Shown in pieces: positions 7,668 to 15,331 of a stretch of DNA of 37,633 nt. Source of the stretch: Clostridiales bacterium. Its GTDB lineage: Bacteria; Bacillota; Clostridia; Lachnospirales; WQUN01. The translations under genes were made by a program, and so were the position numbers. The stretch is from the NCBI GenBank assembly GCA_031269415.1, contig JAISZF010000142.1:1-37633 (forward strand). The letters run 5' to 3'. A model generated the notes under the pieces. That model had not been told where the DNA came from and searched no databases. It saw only the letters and a list, made by a program, of their open reading frames with translations. Numbering within the stretch: position 1 is the stretch's first letter; each line of letters begins with the position of its first letter.

Positions 7668-9920
7668 TTATTTCAAAATATCGGCAGAAATATGACTCAG
7701 CGACACCGAGTCTATGGACTTTATTACCGGACGCGCGCCATCAATATCCATAACAGCCGAACCACCCTGTGCCAGCTTACCGAATAGGACCTCGTTGATC
7801 AGCAATTTTTTGATGTCGTTCTCAACCACGCGTATAATCTCCCTCGCTCCGTAGCGTTCAGACAGGCCCTTTTCAGCGATCCACCCCAGCAATTCATCCG
7901 TGGCGGAAAGTTTTACATTCCTTGTGTTCAACTTCTCCGCCAAACTATTCCACGCTTTTCCCGCGATAAGCCGGGCCATACATTTATCCACCGGATTAAA
8001 CGGCACAACCGCGTCTAGACGGTTCCGAAACTCTGGACTGAACACGCGTTCCACTTCTCGATCCATGGCGGCCATATCCAAGCCGCCTCCGAAACCGATC
8101 AGTTTCCGGCTCATCTCCGCCGCGCCGGCGTTTGAGGTCATAATAATTATCACGTGCCGGAAGTCCGCTTTCTTGCCCATGTTGTCCGTTAAGACGCCGT
8201 AGTCCATTATCTGCAGCAGCACATTTAATATATCCGCGTGCGCCTTCTCGATCTCGTCCAGCAGCAGCACGCAGTTGGGTTTTTTACGGATAGCCTCGGT
8301 CAGCAGACCGCCGGACTCATAGCCCACATAACCCGGAGGCGCGCCGATCAGCCGCGCTACAGCGTGCTTCTCCTGATACTCGCTCATATCGAAGCGTTCT
8401 ATCCCGATACCCAGGCATTTCGCCGTCTGCTTGGCGATCTCTGTTTTGCCCACGCCGGTCGGGCCGATAAATAACAGGCTGGCTATCGGTTTATCAGGAT
8501 CGTTCAGTCCGGATCGCGAAGCCTTTATCGCGTTGACCGTTATCTCAACAGCCGCGTCCTGCCCGAAGATGGCGGTCTTAACGCTCTCTTCCATGTGTTT
8601 AAGGCGTTCCGTTTCCGCGCCGGAAACGCTCTCTTCCGGTATCTTAGCCGTCAATGCCACAGTTCGCTCAACGTCTTTCCGGGTCAGAACATACGCCCGC
8701 CCGTCCGGACTCTGATTATTGTATTCGCTCAGACGTTTGGCAGCGCCTGTTTCGTCCATCACATCCACAGCCTTGTCCGGCAGACAGCGGTCATTAATGT
8801 ATTTGGCGGAGAGTTCGCAGATCAGCTTCAGGATTTCATCCGTATAAATGACATTGTGATAATCCTCGTATCTGCCCTTCAAGCCCTTCAGTATCTCAAA
8901 GCACTCGTCCTGTGTCGGCTCCTCAACGTCTATGCGCTGGAACCTGCGTGAAAGCGCCCTGTCCTTCTCCAGAAACTTCTTATACTCCTCAAATGTGGTC
9001 GAGCCGATAAAGCGCAGCCCGCCCTTTGCCAAATATGGCTTTATGATGCTTGTGGCGTCCATTCCGCCGCCGCTTATGGCCCCGGCTCCAACGACTGTAT
9101 GAATTTCATCGATGTACAGTATCGGTTTTTTATGCTTGCCGATCATATCCAGGAGTTTTATTAATCGCTCCTCGAAATCGCCCCTGTAGCGAGTGCCGGC
9201 CAGCAGCGCGCCCATATCCAACGCAAAGATTTCGGCGTCTTTCAATGGCTCGGGCACGCGCCCGTCCGCGATCATGGAGGCCAAGCCCTCCACAAGAGCG
9301 GTCTTGCCCACTCCGGGATCACCCACGTGAACGGGATTGTTCTTAACCCGCCTGCAAAGTATTAAGAGCGTGCGCTCCAAAATACCCTCGCGGCCTATCA
9401 CCGGATCCAGCCCGCCGTTCCTCGCCGTTTCCGTCAGGTTGACGCAGTATGATTTCAATGGCGCCTGATCGTCGCCGGATTTACGCCGTGCGGGTTCCGT
9501 GTCCGCGGCGTTATCGGCAACGCTCGCCAATCGGTCCGGATCGACGCCGCTGCCGGCCATTATATAAGCGGCGAAAGACTCATGCAGGTTGAATATAGCC
9601 GTCAATATATCCGCCAGTGACAGACACTCCTTATTCATCCCGCGCGCGCGAGCCACAGCCAGTTCCAGCATATGCGTGAAACCATAGGAATCCGCGGGGT
9701 TATCGCTGATATTGCCGGCCATATGCTCCTCAAAGAATTCATTCAGGCGGGAAACCATCTCAGCGGGGCTGCCTCCGCTTTCCAGAATCAAATTCTTGCC
9801 CGCGTCAAACATCATCGCCGCGTACAGAAAATGCTCGGGCGTAATGTATTCGTGCCCATGCAGCCTCGCTTCGTTAATAGCCACCACATAAGTCTGATTG
9901 GAAATACTGTCCAGCTTCAT
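7668..9920 (-). CDS. clpA: ATP-dependent Clp protease ATP-binding subunit ClpA
   Basis: Hsp100 unfoldase that feeds substrates to ClpP in the cytoplasm. Clp_N repeats occupy roughly residues 1-140. The first AAA+ module has Walker A GDPGVGKT (200-207) and Walker B ILYIDE (267-272). The second has Walker A GPTGVGKT (486-493) and Walker B VLLLDE (551-556), with the sensor region MTSNAGA following. The ClpP-docking loop IGF is at 608-610. There is no long coiled-coil M-domain or UVR motif between the modules, which separates it from ClpB and ClpC. At 750 residues it matches ClpA. The start overlaps the clpS stop by four bases, the classic clpS-clpA pair. ClpA is less common than ClpC in Bacillota, so the pairing with clpS is informative. 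Confidence 0.95.
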   Translation of the reverse strand: MKLDSISNQTYVVAINEARLHGHEYITPEHFLYAAMMFDAGKNLILESGGSPAEMVSRLNEFFEEHMAGNISDNPADSYGFTHMLELAVARARGMNKECLSLADILTAIFNLHESFAAYIMAGSGVDPDRLASVADNAADTEPARRKSGDDQAPLKSYCVNLTETARNGGLDPVIGREGILERTLLILCRRVKNNPVHVGDPGVGKTALVEGLASMIADGRVPEPLKDAEIFALDMGALLAGTRYRGDFEERLIKLLDMIGKHKKPILYIDEIHTVVGAGAISGGGMDATSIIKPYLAKGGLRFIGSTTFEEYKKFLEKDRALSRRFQRIDVEEPTQDECFEILKGLKGRYEDYHNVIYTDEILKLICELSAKYINDRCLPDKAVDVMDETGAAKRLSEYNNQSPDGRAYVLTRKDVERTVALTAKIPEESVSGAETERLKHMEESVKTAIFGQDAAVEITVNAIKASRSGLNDPDKPIASLLFIGPTGVGKTEIAKQTAKCLGIGIERFDMSEYQEKHAVARLIGAPPGYVGYESGGLLTEAIRKKPNCVLLLDEIEKAHADILNVLLQIMDYGVLTDNMGKKADFRHVIIIMTSNAGAAEMSRKLIGFGGGLDMAAMDREVERVFSPEFRNRLDAVVPFNPVDKCMARLIAGKAWNSLAEKLNTRNVKLSATDELLGWIAEKGLSERYGAREIIRVVENDIKKLLINEVLFGKLAQGGSAVMDIDGARPVIKSIDSVSLSHISADILK

Positions 9921-10225
9921 AAACCCGCCGCCTCGTCAACAGTCAGCTTGAGAGGGAAATTGTACTCGCGTGACATCATATCGGCTTGGAATTTTTTAGT
10001 CACCGCTATATCATAGGTATACACTCCCGCCACGCCCTTGCCCCGCTCATGGACATTCATCATAATCTGAGCGCCCTCCGCCGTTGTCTTGCGGAATACT
10101 TTTACCAGCACTTCCACGACAAAGTCCATTGTTGTAATGTCGTCGTTATGCACAACCACCGCAAACATCTTCGGCTCGCGAAGCTCCAGCTTGGATCGGA
10201 CGCGGGCCTGCGTCTGTTCAGCCAT
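9917..10225 (-). CDS. clpS: ClpA adaptor protein ClpS
   Basis: Adaptor that delivers N-degron substrates to ClpA. The sequence has the core FAVVVHNDDITTMDFVVEVL, the KTTAEGAQIMMNVHERGKG segment with the conserved MxxVHxxG pattern, and a C-terminal FPLKLTVDEA. At 102 residues it is full length. A strong AAAGGAGG site precedes the ATG at 10225. The promoter region overlaps that of the divergent gene starting at 10317. Confidence 0.95.
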   Translation of the reverse strand: MAEQTQARVRSKLELREPKMFAVVVHNDDITTMDFVVEVLVKVFRKTTAEGAQIMMNVHERGKGVAGVYTYDIAVTKKFQADMMSREYNFPLKLTVDEAAGL

Positions 10226-10253
10226 AAAACCTCCTTTAATTATCTCACATGTA

Positions 10254-10283
10254 TTGATTTTTTTGAACTACATCTGTTATACT
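10254..10283 (+). promoter_or_regulatory. Candidate promoter of the plus-strand gene at 10317
   Basis: TTGATT (10254-10259), an 18-base spacer, then TATACT (10278-10283). The predicted transcript would start near 10290, which favours the ATG at 10317 over the in-frame GTG at 10299. The -10 box overlaps the opposing -10 used for clpS. Confidence 0.55.
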
Positions 10284-10304
10284 TAATCAAACATCTTAGT
10301 GAAA
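10276..10304 (-). promoter_or_regulatory. Candidate promoter of clpS-clpA
   Basis: On the minus strand TTTCAC (10299-10304), a 17-base spacer and TATAAC (10276-10281). The -10 shares four bases with the -10 of the divergent promoter, so RNA polymerase could probably occupy only one at a time. Confidence 0.5.
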
Positions 10305-10316
10305 GCGAGTACCGTT

Positions 10317-11924
10317 ATGACTAATTATAATATCAACAGTCATCTCATAAATCAAATGTTTGAGGATAAATTCCTGAACTCATACCGAGATCTCCGCAAA
10401 AGAAGAAAATCGCGTGTTTTGACATACATCTCCTCCATATACAGACGTTGGTACTATTCGGCGCTGGTAGAGGACACCTACCTATCCCCCGCAAACTTGT
10501 TCGCGTTTTTAGGAGGCAATCAGGAGCAGAACCATAAAAACGCCATTATGGCACCCGTCGCGCGGCTGTCTAAAAGCGGGAAAAATCGGATAGAGTTCAA
10601 TATGCTGGAGTATTCCGTCCATAATCATCCGGTTATTTCCGACATGAAAATATTCGTCGAGTCATGTATGCCCGACGTTGAGCTGGGCATGAACGATATG
10701 CTGATGGATGGGCATGTAGAGGACTTGATGGGCAAACTCAGCATGTGGGATTCATTCTATGTGGAATATCTGCTGAACATATCCATCGTGATGGGCGTAA
10801 TAAAAAAAAGCCCGTCCATATATTCAAACCGCGCCCAGGTTACGTCTGAATACCGACGGCTTTTCAATCTTTCCAACGATGAAATCTTTGACGCCATAGT
10901 CACAGCGACCGTCAATTCGGCGTCGTCGTTTATTGACGAGATGATCCCGCTGCCGGAGCCATACTTTACGCGCGAAACGATCTATGAGCTTTTAAAGCAC
11001 CCCATGACGGTGGACGAGATCTTTCAGCATGTGTATAATATCCTGGGCATCAAGATTCAGGACATCTACAGCTATGATAACGATACCGACCCGTTTTTTG
11101 ACGATCTGAACAACGCGATTATATCCAGCACGTTTTTACTCGGCCTGCTGCTGGACAAGTGTTTCCTGACGCCGTTCGGTTACTATCTTCAATTGATCCG
11201 GCCCTTATACACGCTGCCGTATGAATTCTTTAACGAACTGAGTTACCTGGCCGACTCCTTTGAGGAAGAAGAAGGACTGGTAACCGCGTTATACGCTCCT
11301 TCGACATTTTATCAACTGACTCCGCTCGGGGTAGAGTTTTTTGGGATCGAAAACACGGATTTATTCACGCCCGCCGATGAAATCCCGTATAACGATCTGT
11401 CGGAAATTGTCAGCGGCAATACGGAGTTCGCGCGGGAACAGCGCGAGATCCTTAAATGTAATTTCAGCATAGCGGAAGAATCCAGCCTGATCATATACTG
11501 TATAAAAGTAAAGCTGGCCGACGACAGAACCCTCTGGAAGAATATCGAGGCGCCCGGAAATATCACGCTGTTTCACCTGTTCAGCGAGATCTGTTATCAG
11601 TTCAGCCTGGATCCGGGGGCCGAGTACAGTTTTTTCAAAGATATGACCGAGAGTCCGTTTACGGAATATCCATCCGTCAAGCGCCCCAGGCGTTCCAAAA
11701 ACGCCGCGGATACCGCGCTGATAGAATTGGATCTGCCTGAAAGGCATCATTTTGTGTTGGTTATTTATAACAGCTTTAATCCATATATAGATTTTGCGGT
11801 GGACACGATCACCAAAAAGATTAAACTGGAAATGGAAGTTATCAAGATTAAGGACAGGGACGAGGCGCAGTCGTACCCGCGGGTGTCGCGGGTCAGCAGC
11901 GGGTTTAGGGAGTTGGAGGATTGA
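10317..11924 (+). CDS. Large protein of unknown function with pRiA4b ORF-3-like C-terminus
   Basis: I do not recognise the full 535-residue protein. The N-terminal three quarters are mostly helical in character, rich in Asn, Asp, Phe and Tyr, with no signal peptide and no catalytic motif I can name. The stretch from about residue 390 (LIIYCIKVKLADDRTLWKNI, then APGNITLFHLFSEICYQFSL) resembles the plasmid pRiA4b ORF-3 domain, where a strand leads to a W-R/K-x-I turn and a helix beginning with L. The hallmark HxxxF of that family is replaced by YSFF, so the match is weak. I chose the ATG at 10317 because the GTG at 10299 falls inside the promoter region; its ribosome binding site is poor. It is divergent from clpS and ends near a small inverted-repeat element. 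Probably cytoplasmic; function unknown. Confidence 0.75.
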   Translation: MTNYNINSHLINQMFEDKFLNSYRDLRKRRKSRVLTYISSIYRRWYYSALVEDTYLSPANLFAFLGGNQEQNHKNAIMAPVARLSKSGKNRIEFNMLEYSVHNHPVISDMKIFVESCMPDVELGMNDMLMDGHVEDLMGKLSMWDSFYVEYLLNISIVMGVIKKSPSIYSNRAQVTSEYRRLFNLSNDEIFDAIVTATVNSASSFIDEMIPLPEPYFTRETIYELLKHPMTVDEIFQHVYNILGIKIQDIYSYDNDTDPFFDDLNNAIISSTFLLGLLLDKCFLTPFGYYLQLIRPLYTLPYEFFNELSYLADSFEEEEGLVTALYAPSTFYQLTPLGVEFFGIENTDLFTPADEIPYNDLSEIVSGNTEFAREQREILKCNFSIAEESSLIIYCIKVKLADDRTLWKNIEAPGNITLFHLFSEICYQFSLDPGAEYSFFKDMTESPFTEYPSVKRPRRSKNAADTALIELDLPERHHFVLVIYNSFNPYIDFAVDTITKKIKLEMEVIKIKDRDEAQSYPRVSRVSSGFRELED

Positions 11925-11937
11925 GCGATAATCAGGT

Positions 11938-12037
11938 GGTGTATCGAAACCGATGTTGACGTTTGACGTTCATTCAAAGCGTGAAAACATGCGTCAAATC
12001 GCCGCTTTGTGTAAATCAACCGCGGAAACGATACACC
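11938..12037. repeat. 100-bp nested inverted-repeat element
   Basis: Outer arms GGTGTATCGAAACCG (11938-11952) and CGGAAACGATACACC (12023-12037) are inverted copies differing only at the three central A positions. Inside lies a second pair, TTTGACG (11962-11968) and CGTCAAA (11992-11998). The element lies between the 535-residue protein gene and the broken end of the blaR1 remnant. It could be a small MITE-like or REP-like element, a foldback RNA, or the scar of an excision. No U-tract follows either arm, so it is not a standard terminator. Confidence 0.5.
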
Positions 12038-12056
12038 ATATATATTGTCTCCCCGA

Positions 12057-12417
12057 TTACAAAGACAGAAGCGCCAGCGAGTATCCTCTTTTCGCTTCGC
12101 CGCCCATTTCTTTCAATACCTTCTCATCGCAGGACATTTCCATATCCGCGCCCATGAGTATAAACGCAGCCCATGCCAGAGGGTTAAAATAATGGACGCA
12201 CAAAATAAAATAAGACACGAATTTGATGATATGGTCGCGCCGCCGCAGGTGAGTACGTTCGTGAAGAAGGACATAGCGCCGCCCCGCGCATTTTACGTTT
12301 GAGAGTGAAATACGAGATAACACCGTAAGCCATCATGACGAAAGCGCCGACAATCCAAATTACCGATCCCGCAAAGATCCATATTTGAAGCGGGTTGGCG
12401 CTGTAAAACGGAGTCGC
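12057..12417 (-). pseudogene. BlaR1/MecR1-type M56 sensor peptidase remnant
   Basis: Two pieces of an M56 membrane peptidase in different frames. The upstream piece (about 12417-12284) reads NPLQIWIFAGSVIWIVGAFV and then YFTLKRKMR, a membrane segment and loop. The second piece (about 12281-12057) reads RRYVLLHERTHLRRRDHI, with the HExxH-type zinc motif as HERTH, then FNPLAWAAF and MEMSCDEKVLK, ending at a stop after YSLALLSL. Compared with intact BlaR1-like proteins, about 40-45 residues are missing at the junction, the frame changes there, and the sensor domain and C-terminal half of the peptidase are gone. It follows the blaI fragment, as in a normal blaI-blaR1 order. Clearly non-functional. 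Confidence 0.8.
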
Positions 12418-12418
12418 C

Positions 12419-12568
12419 GCCGGCAATCCGGCGCAGCTCCGCCGCTTGTTCCGGCGTGAGTTTCCTTCCGCCAAAGAATGAGGCGATAAACCCCGGCAAC
12501 GATCCGCCGAACGCGTCCTCCACATATCGGCGGCTTTGCTCGGAGTTAAACTGCTCACGAGTGTACAT
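12419..12568 (-). pseudogene. BlaI/MecI/CopY-family repressor, C-terminal remnant
   Basis: Starting at 12568 the frame reads TREQFNSEQSRRYVEDAFGG, then SLPGFIASFFGG and LTPEQAAELRRI, the dimerisation domain of BlaI-type repressors. The N-terminal winged-helix DNA-binding domain is absent and the upstream sequence runs into the end of the DUF4143 gene. Shortly after the ELRRI helix the frame loses similarity and passes into the blaR1 remnant in another frame. The two together are a decayed beta-lactam-type sensing pair; no beta-lactamase or other target gene is seen nearby. Confidence 0.7.
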
Positions 12569-12601
12569 TTAAATCAACGCTAGTCAAGATGAACGAAAGA
12601 T

Positions 12602-13804
12602 CTATATTCCACTCAACCAATCGATCAGATTAACTTGCTGTATACCGTCGTGGTCACTCATGAAATCATCAAGCGTAATCAGAAATTTAGGATAATTGTC
12701 CTTGATTTGACCCAGCGGCTCAAGTTCCCGTTTCAATGTGTTTTCGTCCAATACGGACGCCGAAACTTGATAATACTCTGTCTTTTTATCGCGCGACGCG
12801 ACAAAGTCCACTTCCGTACCGCGTCCAGACTTGCCGATGTTGATTGTATATCCGCGTCTCAGAAGTTCCAGGTAAACTATGTTTTCTATCTGATGCCCGA
12901 TATCTCTGTTTGTTGTTCCGAGTATCATGTTCCGCAGTCCTGTATCGCAGCAGTAATACTTGCCTTCGGATTTCAGGTGTATTTTCCCTTTAATGTCGTA
13001 ACGGTTTACCTTGTAAAAGAGATACGCGTCTGTAAGCGCCGACAAATAATGATCGACTGTGGCGGATCCGGTAGGTCGGCCGTTGGATGTCAGCGTGTCG
13101 GCAATCTTCTTGGCGGACACGGGGCTTCCTATATTGCTCGCCAAAAAGCTCGCTATTGATTTCACCAGCGTAATATCGTTCAGACCTTCGCGCGCCATAA
13201 CGTCTTTGACAAGCGCCGTATTAAAAATCCCTTCTAAATATTGGCTATGAGCGAGTGAATTGTCCGCGAACCGGGTAGAGAAAGGAAACGCGCCCATGTT
13301 CATATATTGATAAAAGCGCTCACGTTTGTCGGATATCGTGACCGCTTCGCTGTATTCCGCGAAAGAAAAGGTAAGCATATCAATCTCGATATAACGCGCT
13401 GTGAGCTTTGTCGCAAGCTCACCTGAAAGCATATGAGCGTTTGACCCTGTTATATAAATATCTAGGTTCTTTTTGAGATAAAGGCTCGATACAGCCCTTT
13501 CATATTCTTTGCAGTTTTGAATTTCATCAATGAACACATATGTCCATTTATCTTTCAACATCCGAACCTTCACATACTCATGAAGCTTTTTGTAATCCAA
13601 TAGTTCCGAAAAGTCCTCATCCTCCAAATTAACGAAGATTATTTGCTCATCGGCCACGCCGTCAGCTTTCAAGCGTTCGATATACAGTTCAAACAGCGTG
13701 GATTTTCCGCATCTGCGAACCCCGGTGACGACCTTTATTATTTCCTCCTCCCGCCAGACGGCAAGTTGATCTAAGTACGCTTTGCGTTCAATGTATTTTT
13801 TCAC
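12602..13804 (-). CDS. AAA_14/DUF4143 ATP-binding protein
   Basis: A common but poorly characterised family: an N-terminal P-loop ATPase plus a C-terminal DUF4143 domain with a restriction-endonuclease-like fold. Walker A is TGVRRCGKST (27-36) and Walker B is YVFIDEIQN (about 88-96). A sensor-like ITGSNAHM follows. The DUF4143 part contains GTEVDFVA followed by YYQVS, which fits an E/D...Q-x-V nuclease-like core. The 400 residues are normal length. The start is GTG at 13804 with a GAGGT site. These genes are scattered singly in Clostridia and Bacteroidota, often in accessory patches, and this one sits between decayed genes. Cellular role unknown. Confidence 0.9.
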   Translation of the reverse strand: MKKYIERKAYLDQLAVWREEEIIKVVTGVRRCGKSTLFELYIERLKADGVADEQIIFVNLEDEDFSELLDYKKLHEYVKVRMLKDKWTYVFIDEIQNCKEYERAVSSLYLKKNLDIYITGSNAHMLSGELATKLTARYIEIDMLTFSFAEYSEAVTISDKRERFYQYMNMGAFPFSTRFADNSLAHSQYLEGIFNTALVKDVMAREGLNDITLVKSIASFLASNIGSPVSAKKIADTLTSNGRPTGSATVDHYLSALTDAYLFYKVNRYDIKGKIHLKSEGKYYCCDTGLRNMILGTTNRDIGHQIENIVYLELLRRGYTINIGKSGRGTEVDFVASRDKKTEYYQVSASVLDENTLKRELEPLGQIKDNYPKFLITLDDFMSDHDGIQQVNLIDWLSGI

Positions 13805-13886
13805 TTGAATAATACCTCATTCTACTGATTTCGGCCAGTTAGTTGTAGATTATAACAAACGCTGGTAAAACAGGCAAGTATTTACT

Positions 13887-13916
13887 GAAAAAAATATACA
13901 CTCGCAATCGCGAGTG
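13887..13916 (-). terminator. Intrinsic terminator of the M13-like gene
   Basis: On the minus strand CACTCGC-GATT-GCGAGTG forms a perfect 7-bp stem (13899-13916) followed by a U-rich tail (13887-13898). It begins about 37 bases after the stop codon of the gene ending at 13953, and lies before the start of the DUF4143 gene. Confidence 0.8.
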
Positions 13917-13952
13917 CCGCAAAGCAGACAAATAGAAATAGAATCAGGCTAC

Positions 13953-14699
13953 TCACTGGTATAATTTCGACTCAAACTCCAAGCGCGCGTTCCGGAAGTC
14001 GCTGTCCAGCGCGCCGACAGAACCGTTTATCAGTTGAAAAGCGGCGTAGGCTTTCAGATCCCGCAGATTTTCCAGACAATAAAGCTCCGCGCACGCTCTG
14101 AGCGTTTCCTCGGCGCAGCTGTGGTACACCGGTTCAGGATTGAGCGCCGCGGCTTGCAGAAGCCTTTCAAGGCTGATGTCCGGAAACATGCTTTGCAGAT
14201 CCTCCATAGTGTACAGCCCTGCATCCTTACCATTTTCCGGGCTGTCTGGATCCGGCGAGACGGATGTGATATAGGCGTTTAGGCTGACGACGGACATCGT
14301 CGAGCCTGCCGGGTCGGTGTATCCCGCCAAAGTAAAGAGTTTTTCGGCGTATCGCGCCAGCGCGGAGTTTTGCGCGGAATAGGGGTCGACCGCCGTGTCT
14401 TTTGGAATGAGGGGAGCGGGGAGATCGAAGTAAATCACGTTTATGGCGGAGTCGCGTATGTCCCGCACGATGCTGAACCCAAAAAACAGATAACTATCTT
14501 GCGCTTCCGTAACGATTACCTGGATATCTTCAAAGTCTTTCATATCGGAAGCCGCTTCGATTTGGGACAAATGTGCTTGAAGACTCTTTATGCCCGTATC
14601 GCTATCCCGGGAAGTATATATAAGCGCTCCGGCGTATACCATCAGCGCCGCGATCATAACCGCAATCATTTCCTTATATCTGACTTTTTTCAGCTTCAT
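13953..14699 (-). CDS. Peptidase M13 N-domain protein lacking the catalytic half
   Basis: The 248 residues begin with a basic stretch and one hydrophobic segment (about residues 10-29), probably an uncleaved membrane anchor. The rest matches the N-terminal domain of M13 (neprilysin-type) peptidases: SLQAHLSQIEAASDMKDF, LFFGFSIVRDIRDS, a PKD turn, LARYAEKLFTLAGY, LYTMEDLQSMFP and LRDLKAYAAFQLINGS. The protein stops just where the zinc domain should begin, so HExxH and the downstream Glu are absent. Full-length members have about 630-700 residues. A proper ribosome binding site (AAGGAGG), a promoter and a terminator are present, so it may be expressed. It is either a truncated relic or a non-enzymatic extracellular protein. 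The family call is fairly strong; the function is unknown. Confidence 0.7.
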   Translation of the reverse strand: MKLKKVRYKEMIAVMIAALMVYAGALIYTSRDSDTGIKSLQAHLSQIEAASDMKDFEDIQVIVTEAQDSYLFFGFSIVRDIRDSAINVIYFDLPAPLIPKDTAVDPYSAQNSALARYAEKLFTLAGYTDPAGSTMSVVSLNAYITSVSPDPDSPENGKDAGLYTMEDLQSMFPDISLERLLQAAALNPEPVYHSCAEETLRACAELYCLENLRDLKAYAAFQLINGSVGALDSDFRNARLEFESKLYQ

Positions 14700-14719
14700 C
14701 CGAACGCCTCCTTGGTAGA

Positions 14720-14749
14720 ATTATAATATATTTTGACGTTTATTTACAA
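14720..14749 (-). promoter_or_regulatory. Candidate promoter of the M13-like gene
   Basis: On the minus strand TTGTAA (14744-14749), 18 bases, then TATAAT (14720-14725). The predicted start is very close to the AAGGAGG site, giving a very short leader. The -35 overlaps the -35 of the divergent promoter. Confidence 0.5.
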
Positions 14750-14771
14750 GAGGGCAGTGAAGTGATATAAT
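14743..14771 (+). promoter_or_regulatory. Candidate promoter of the XRE regulator
   Basis: TTTACA (14743-14748), a 17-base spacer, and a perfect TATAAT (14766-14771), followed 13 bases later by an AAGGGGGG ribosome binding site. The -35 boxes of the two divergent promoters share five bases, a natural site for the regulator to act on both. Confidence 0.65.
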
Positions 14772-14803
14772 ATGCATCAGATAATAAGGGGGGAAGTGGA
14801 CGC

Positions 14804-15274
14804 GTGAATATTGAAGCGGCAAACAGGTTGGTTAGATTGAGAAAGCAATTCAACTATACACGAGAAGAACTGGCTGAACGCCTGGGAATAAGCAGCCAGG
14901 CCGTGTTGAGCTGGGAAAAGGCTGAAGCCACGCCTGATGCGGACGCTCTGATAGAGCTGTCAAAACTGTACGGGGTATCCATTGATTCATTGCTGGCGGC
15001 GGAAGGGGAAAATGGCCCCGCGTATCAACCGCGCGCGGCGATCACGCCGCGTACGGGCCTGACAAACTACGCCGCGCCGAGGAGCGTTTCCGCGCCATAT
15101 ATACATGAACACGACACGGAATCCGTCATGAGGCTTTTGCGGCGTCTGAGTCCGGCCTTTCCGATTATAGTAACAATGATCTACTTGCTATTAGGGTTCT
15201 TATTCGGCTTTTGGCATCCGAGCTGGATGATTTTTATGACTATTCCCATCTTTTATGTGATGATCAGGAAATAA
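14804..15274 (+). CDS. XRE-family regulator with C-terminal membrane segments
   Basis: The N-terminal helix-turn-helix (about residues 5-62) is a standard XRE domain: LVRLRKQFNYTREELAERLG, then ISSQAVLSWEKAEATPDADA. A Pro/Ala-rich linker follows. The last 35 residues form two hydrophobic segments (FPIIVTMIYLLLGFLFGF and WMIFMTIPIFYVMI), so the DNA-binding head is probably tethered to the inner face of the membrane. The 156 residues fit the small XRE-membrane type common in Clostridia. The start is GTG at 14804 with a good upstream AAGGGGGG. It is divergent from the M13-like gene and ends at a bidirectional terminator. Autoregulation or control of its neighbour is plausible but inferred. Confidence 0.85.
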   Translation: MNIEAANRLVRLRKQFNYTREELAERLGISSQAVLSWEKAEATPDADALIELSKLYGVSIDSLLAAEGENGPAYQPRAAITPRTGLTNYAAPRSVSAPYIHEHDTESVMRLLRRLSPAFPIIVTMIYLLLGFLFGFWHPSWMIFMTIPIFYVMIRK

Positions 15275-15289
15275 AAATTATTGCTGAGT

Positions 15290-15326
15290 AAAGGCGGCGT
15301 ACAGGATTCCCCATACGCCGCCTTTT
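15290..15326. terminator. Bidirectional intrinsic terminator
   Basis: AAAGGCGGCGTA (15290-15301) pairs perfectly with TACGCCGCCTTT (15314-15325), a 12-bp stem with a 12-base loop, with T-rich flanks on the plus strand and A/T on the other. It separates the convergent XRE gene and prfA and can serve both. Confidence 0.85.
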
Positions 15327-15331
15327 CGCGT

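Noticed and set aside
10299..10316. GTG at 10299 as start of the 535-residue protein
   Set aside because: It overlaps the -35 of the clpS promoter and lies only about 15 bases after the predicted -10 with no ribosome binding site; the ATG at 10317 is more plausible.
12602..13804. DUF4143 ATPase as part of a defence system
   Set aside because: It stands alone among decayed genes, with no nuclease, methyltransferase or other defence partner nearby; the family is widespread and not specific to defence.
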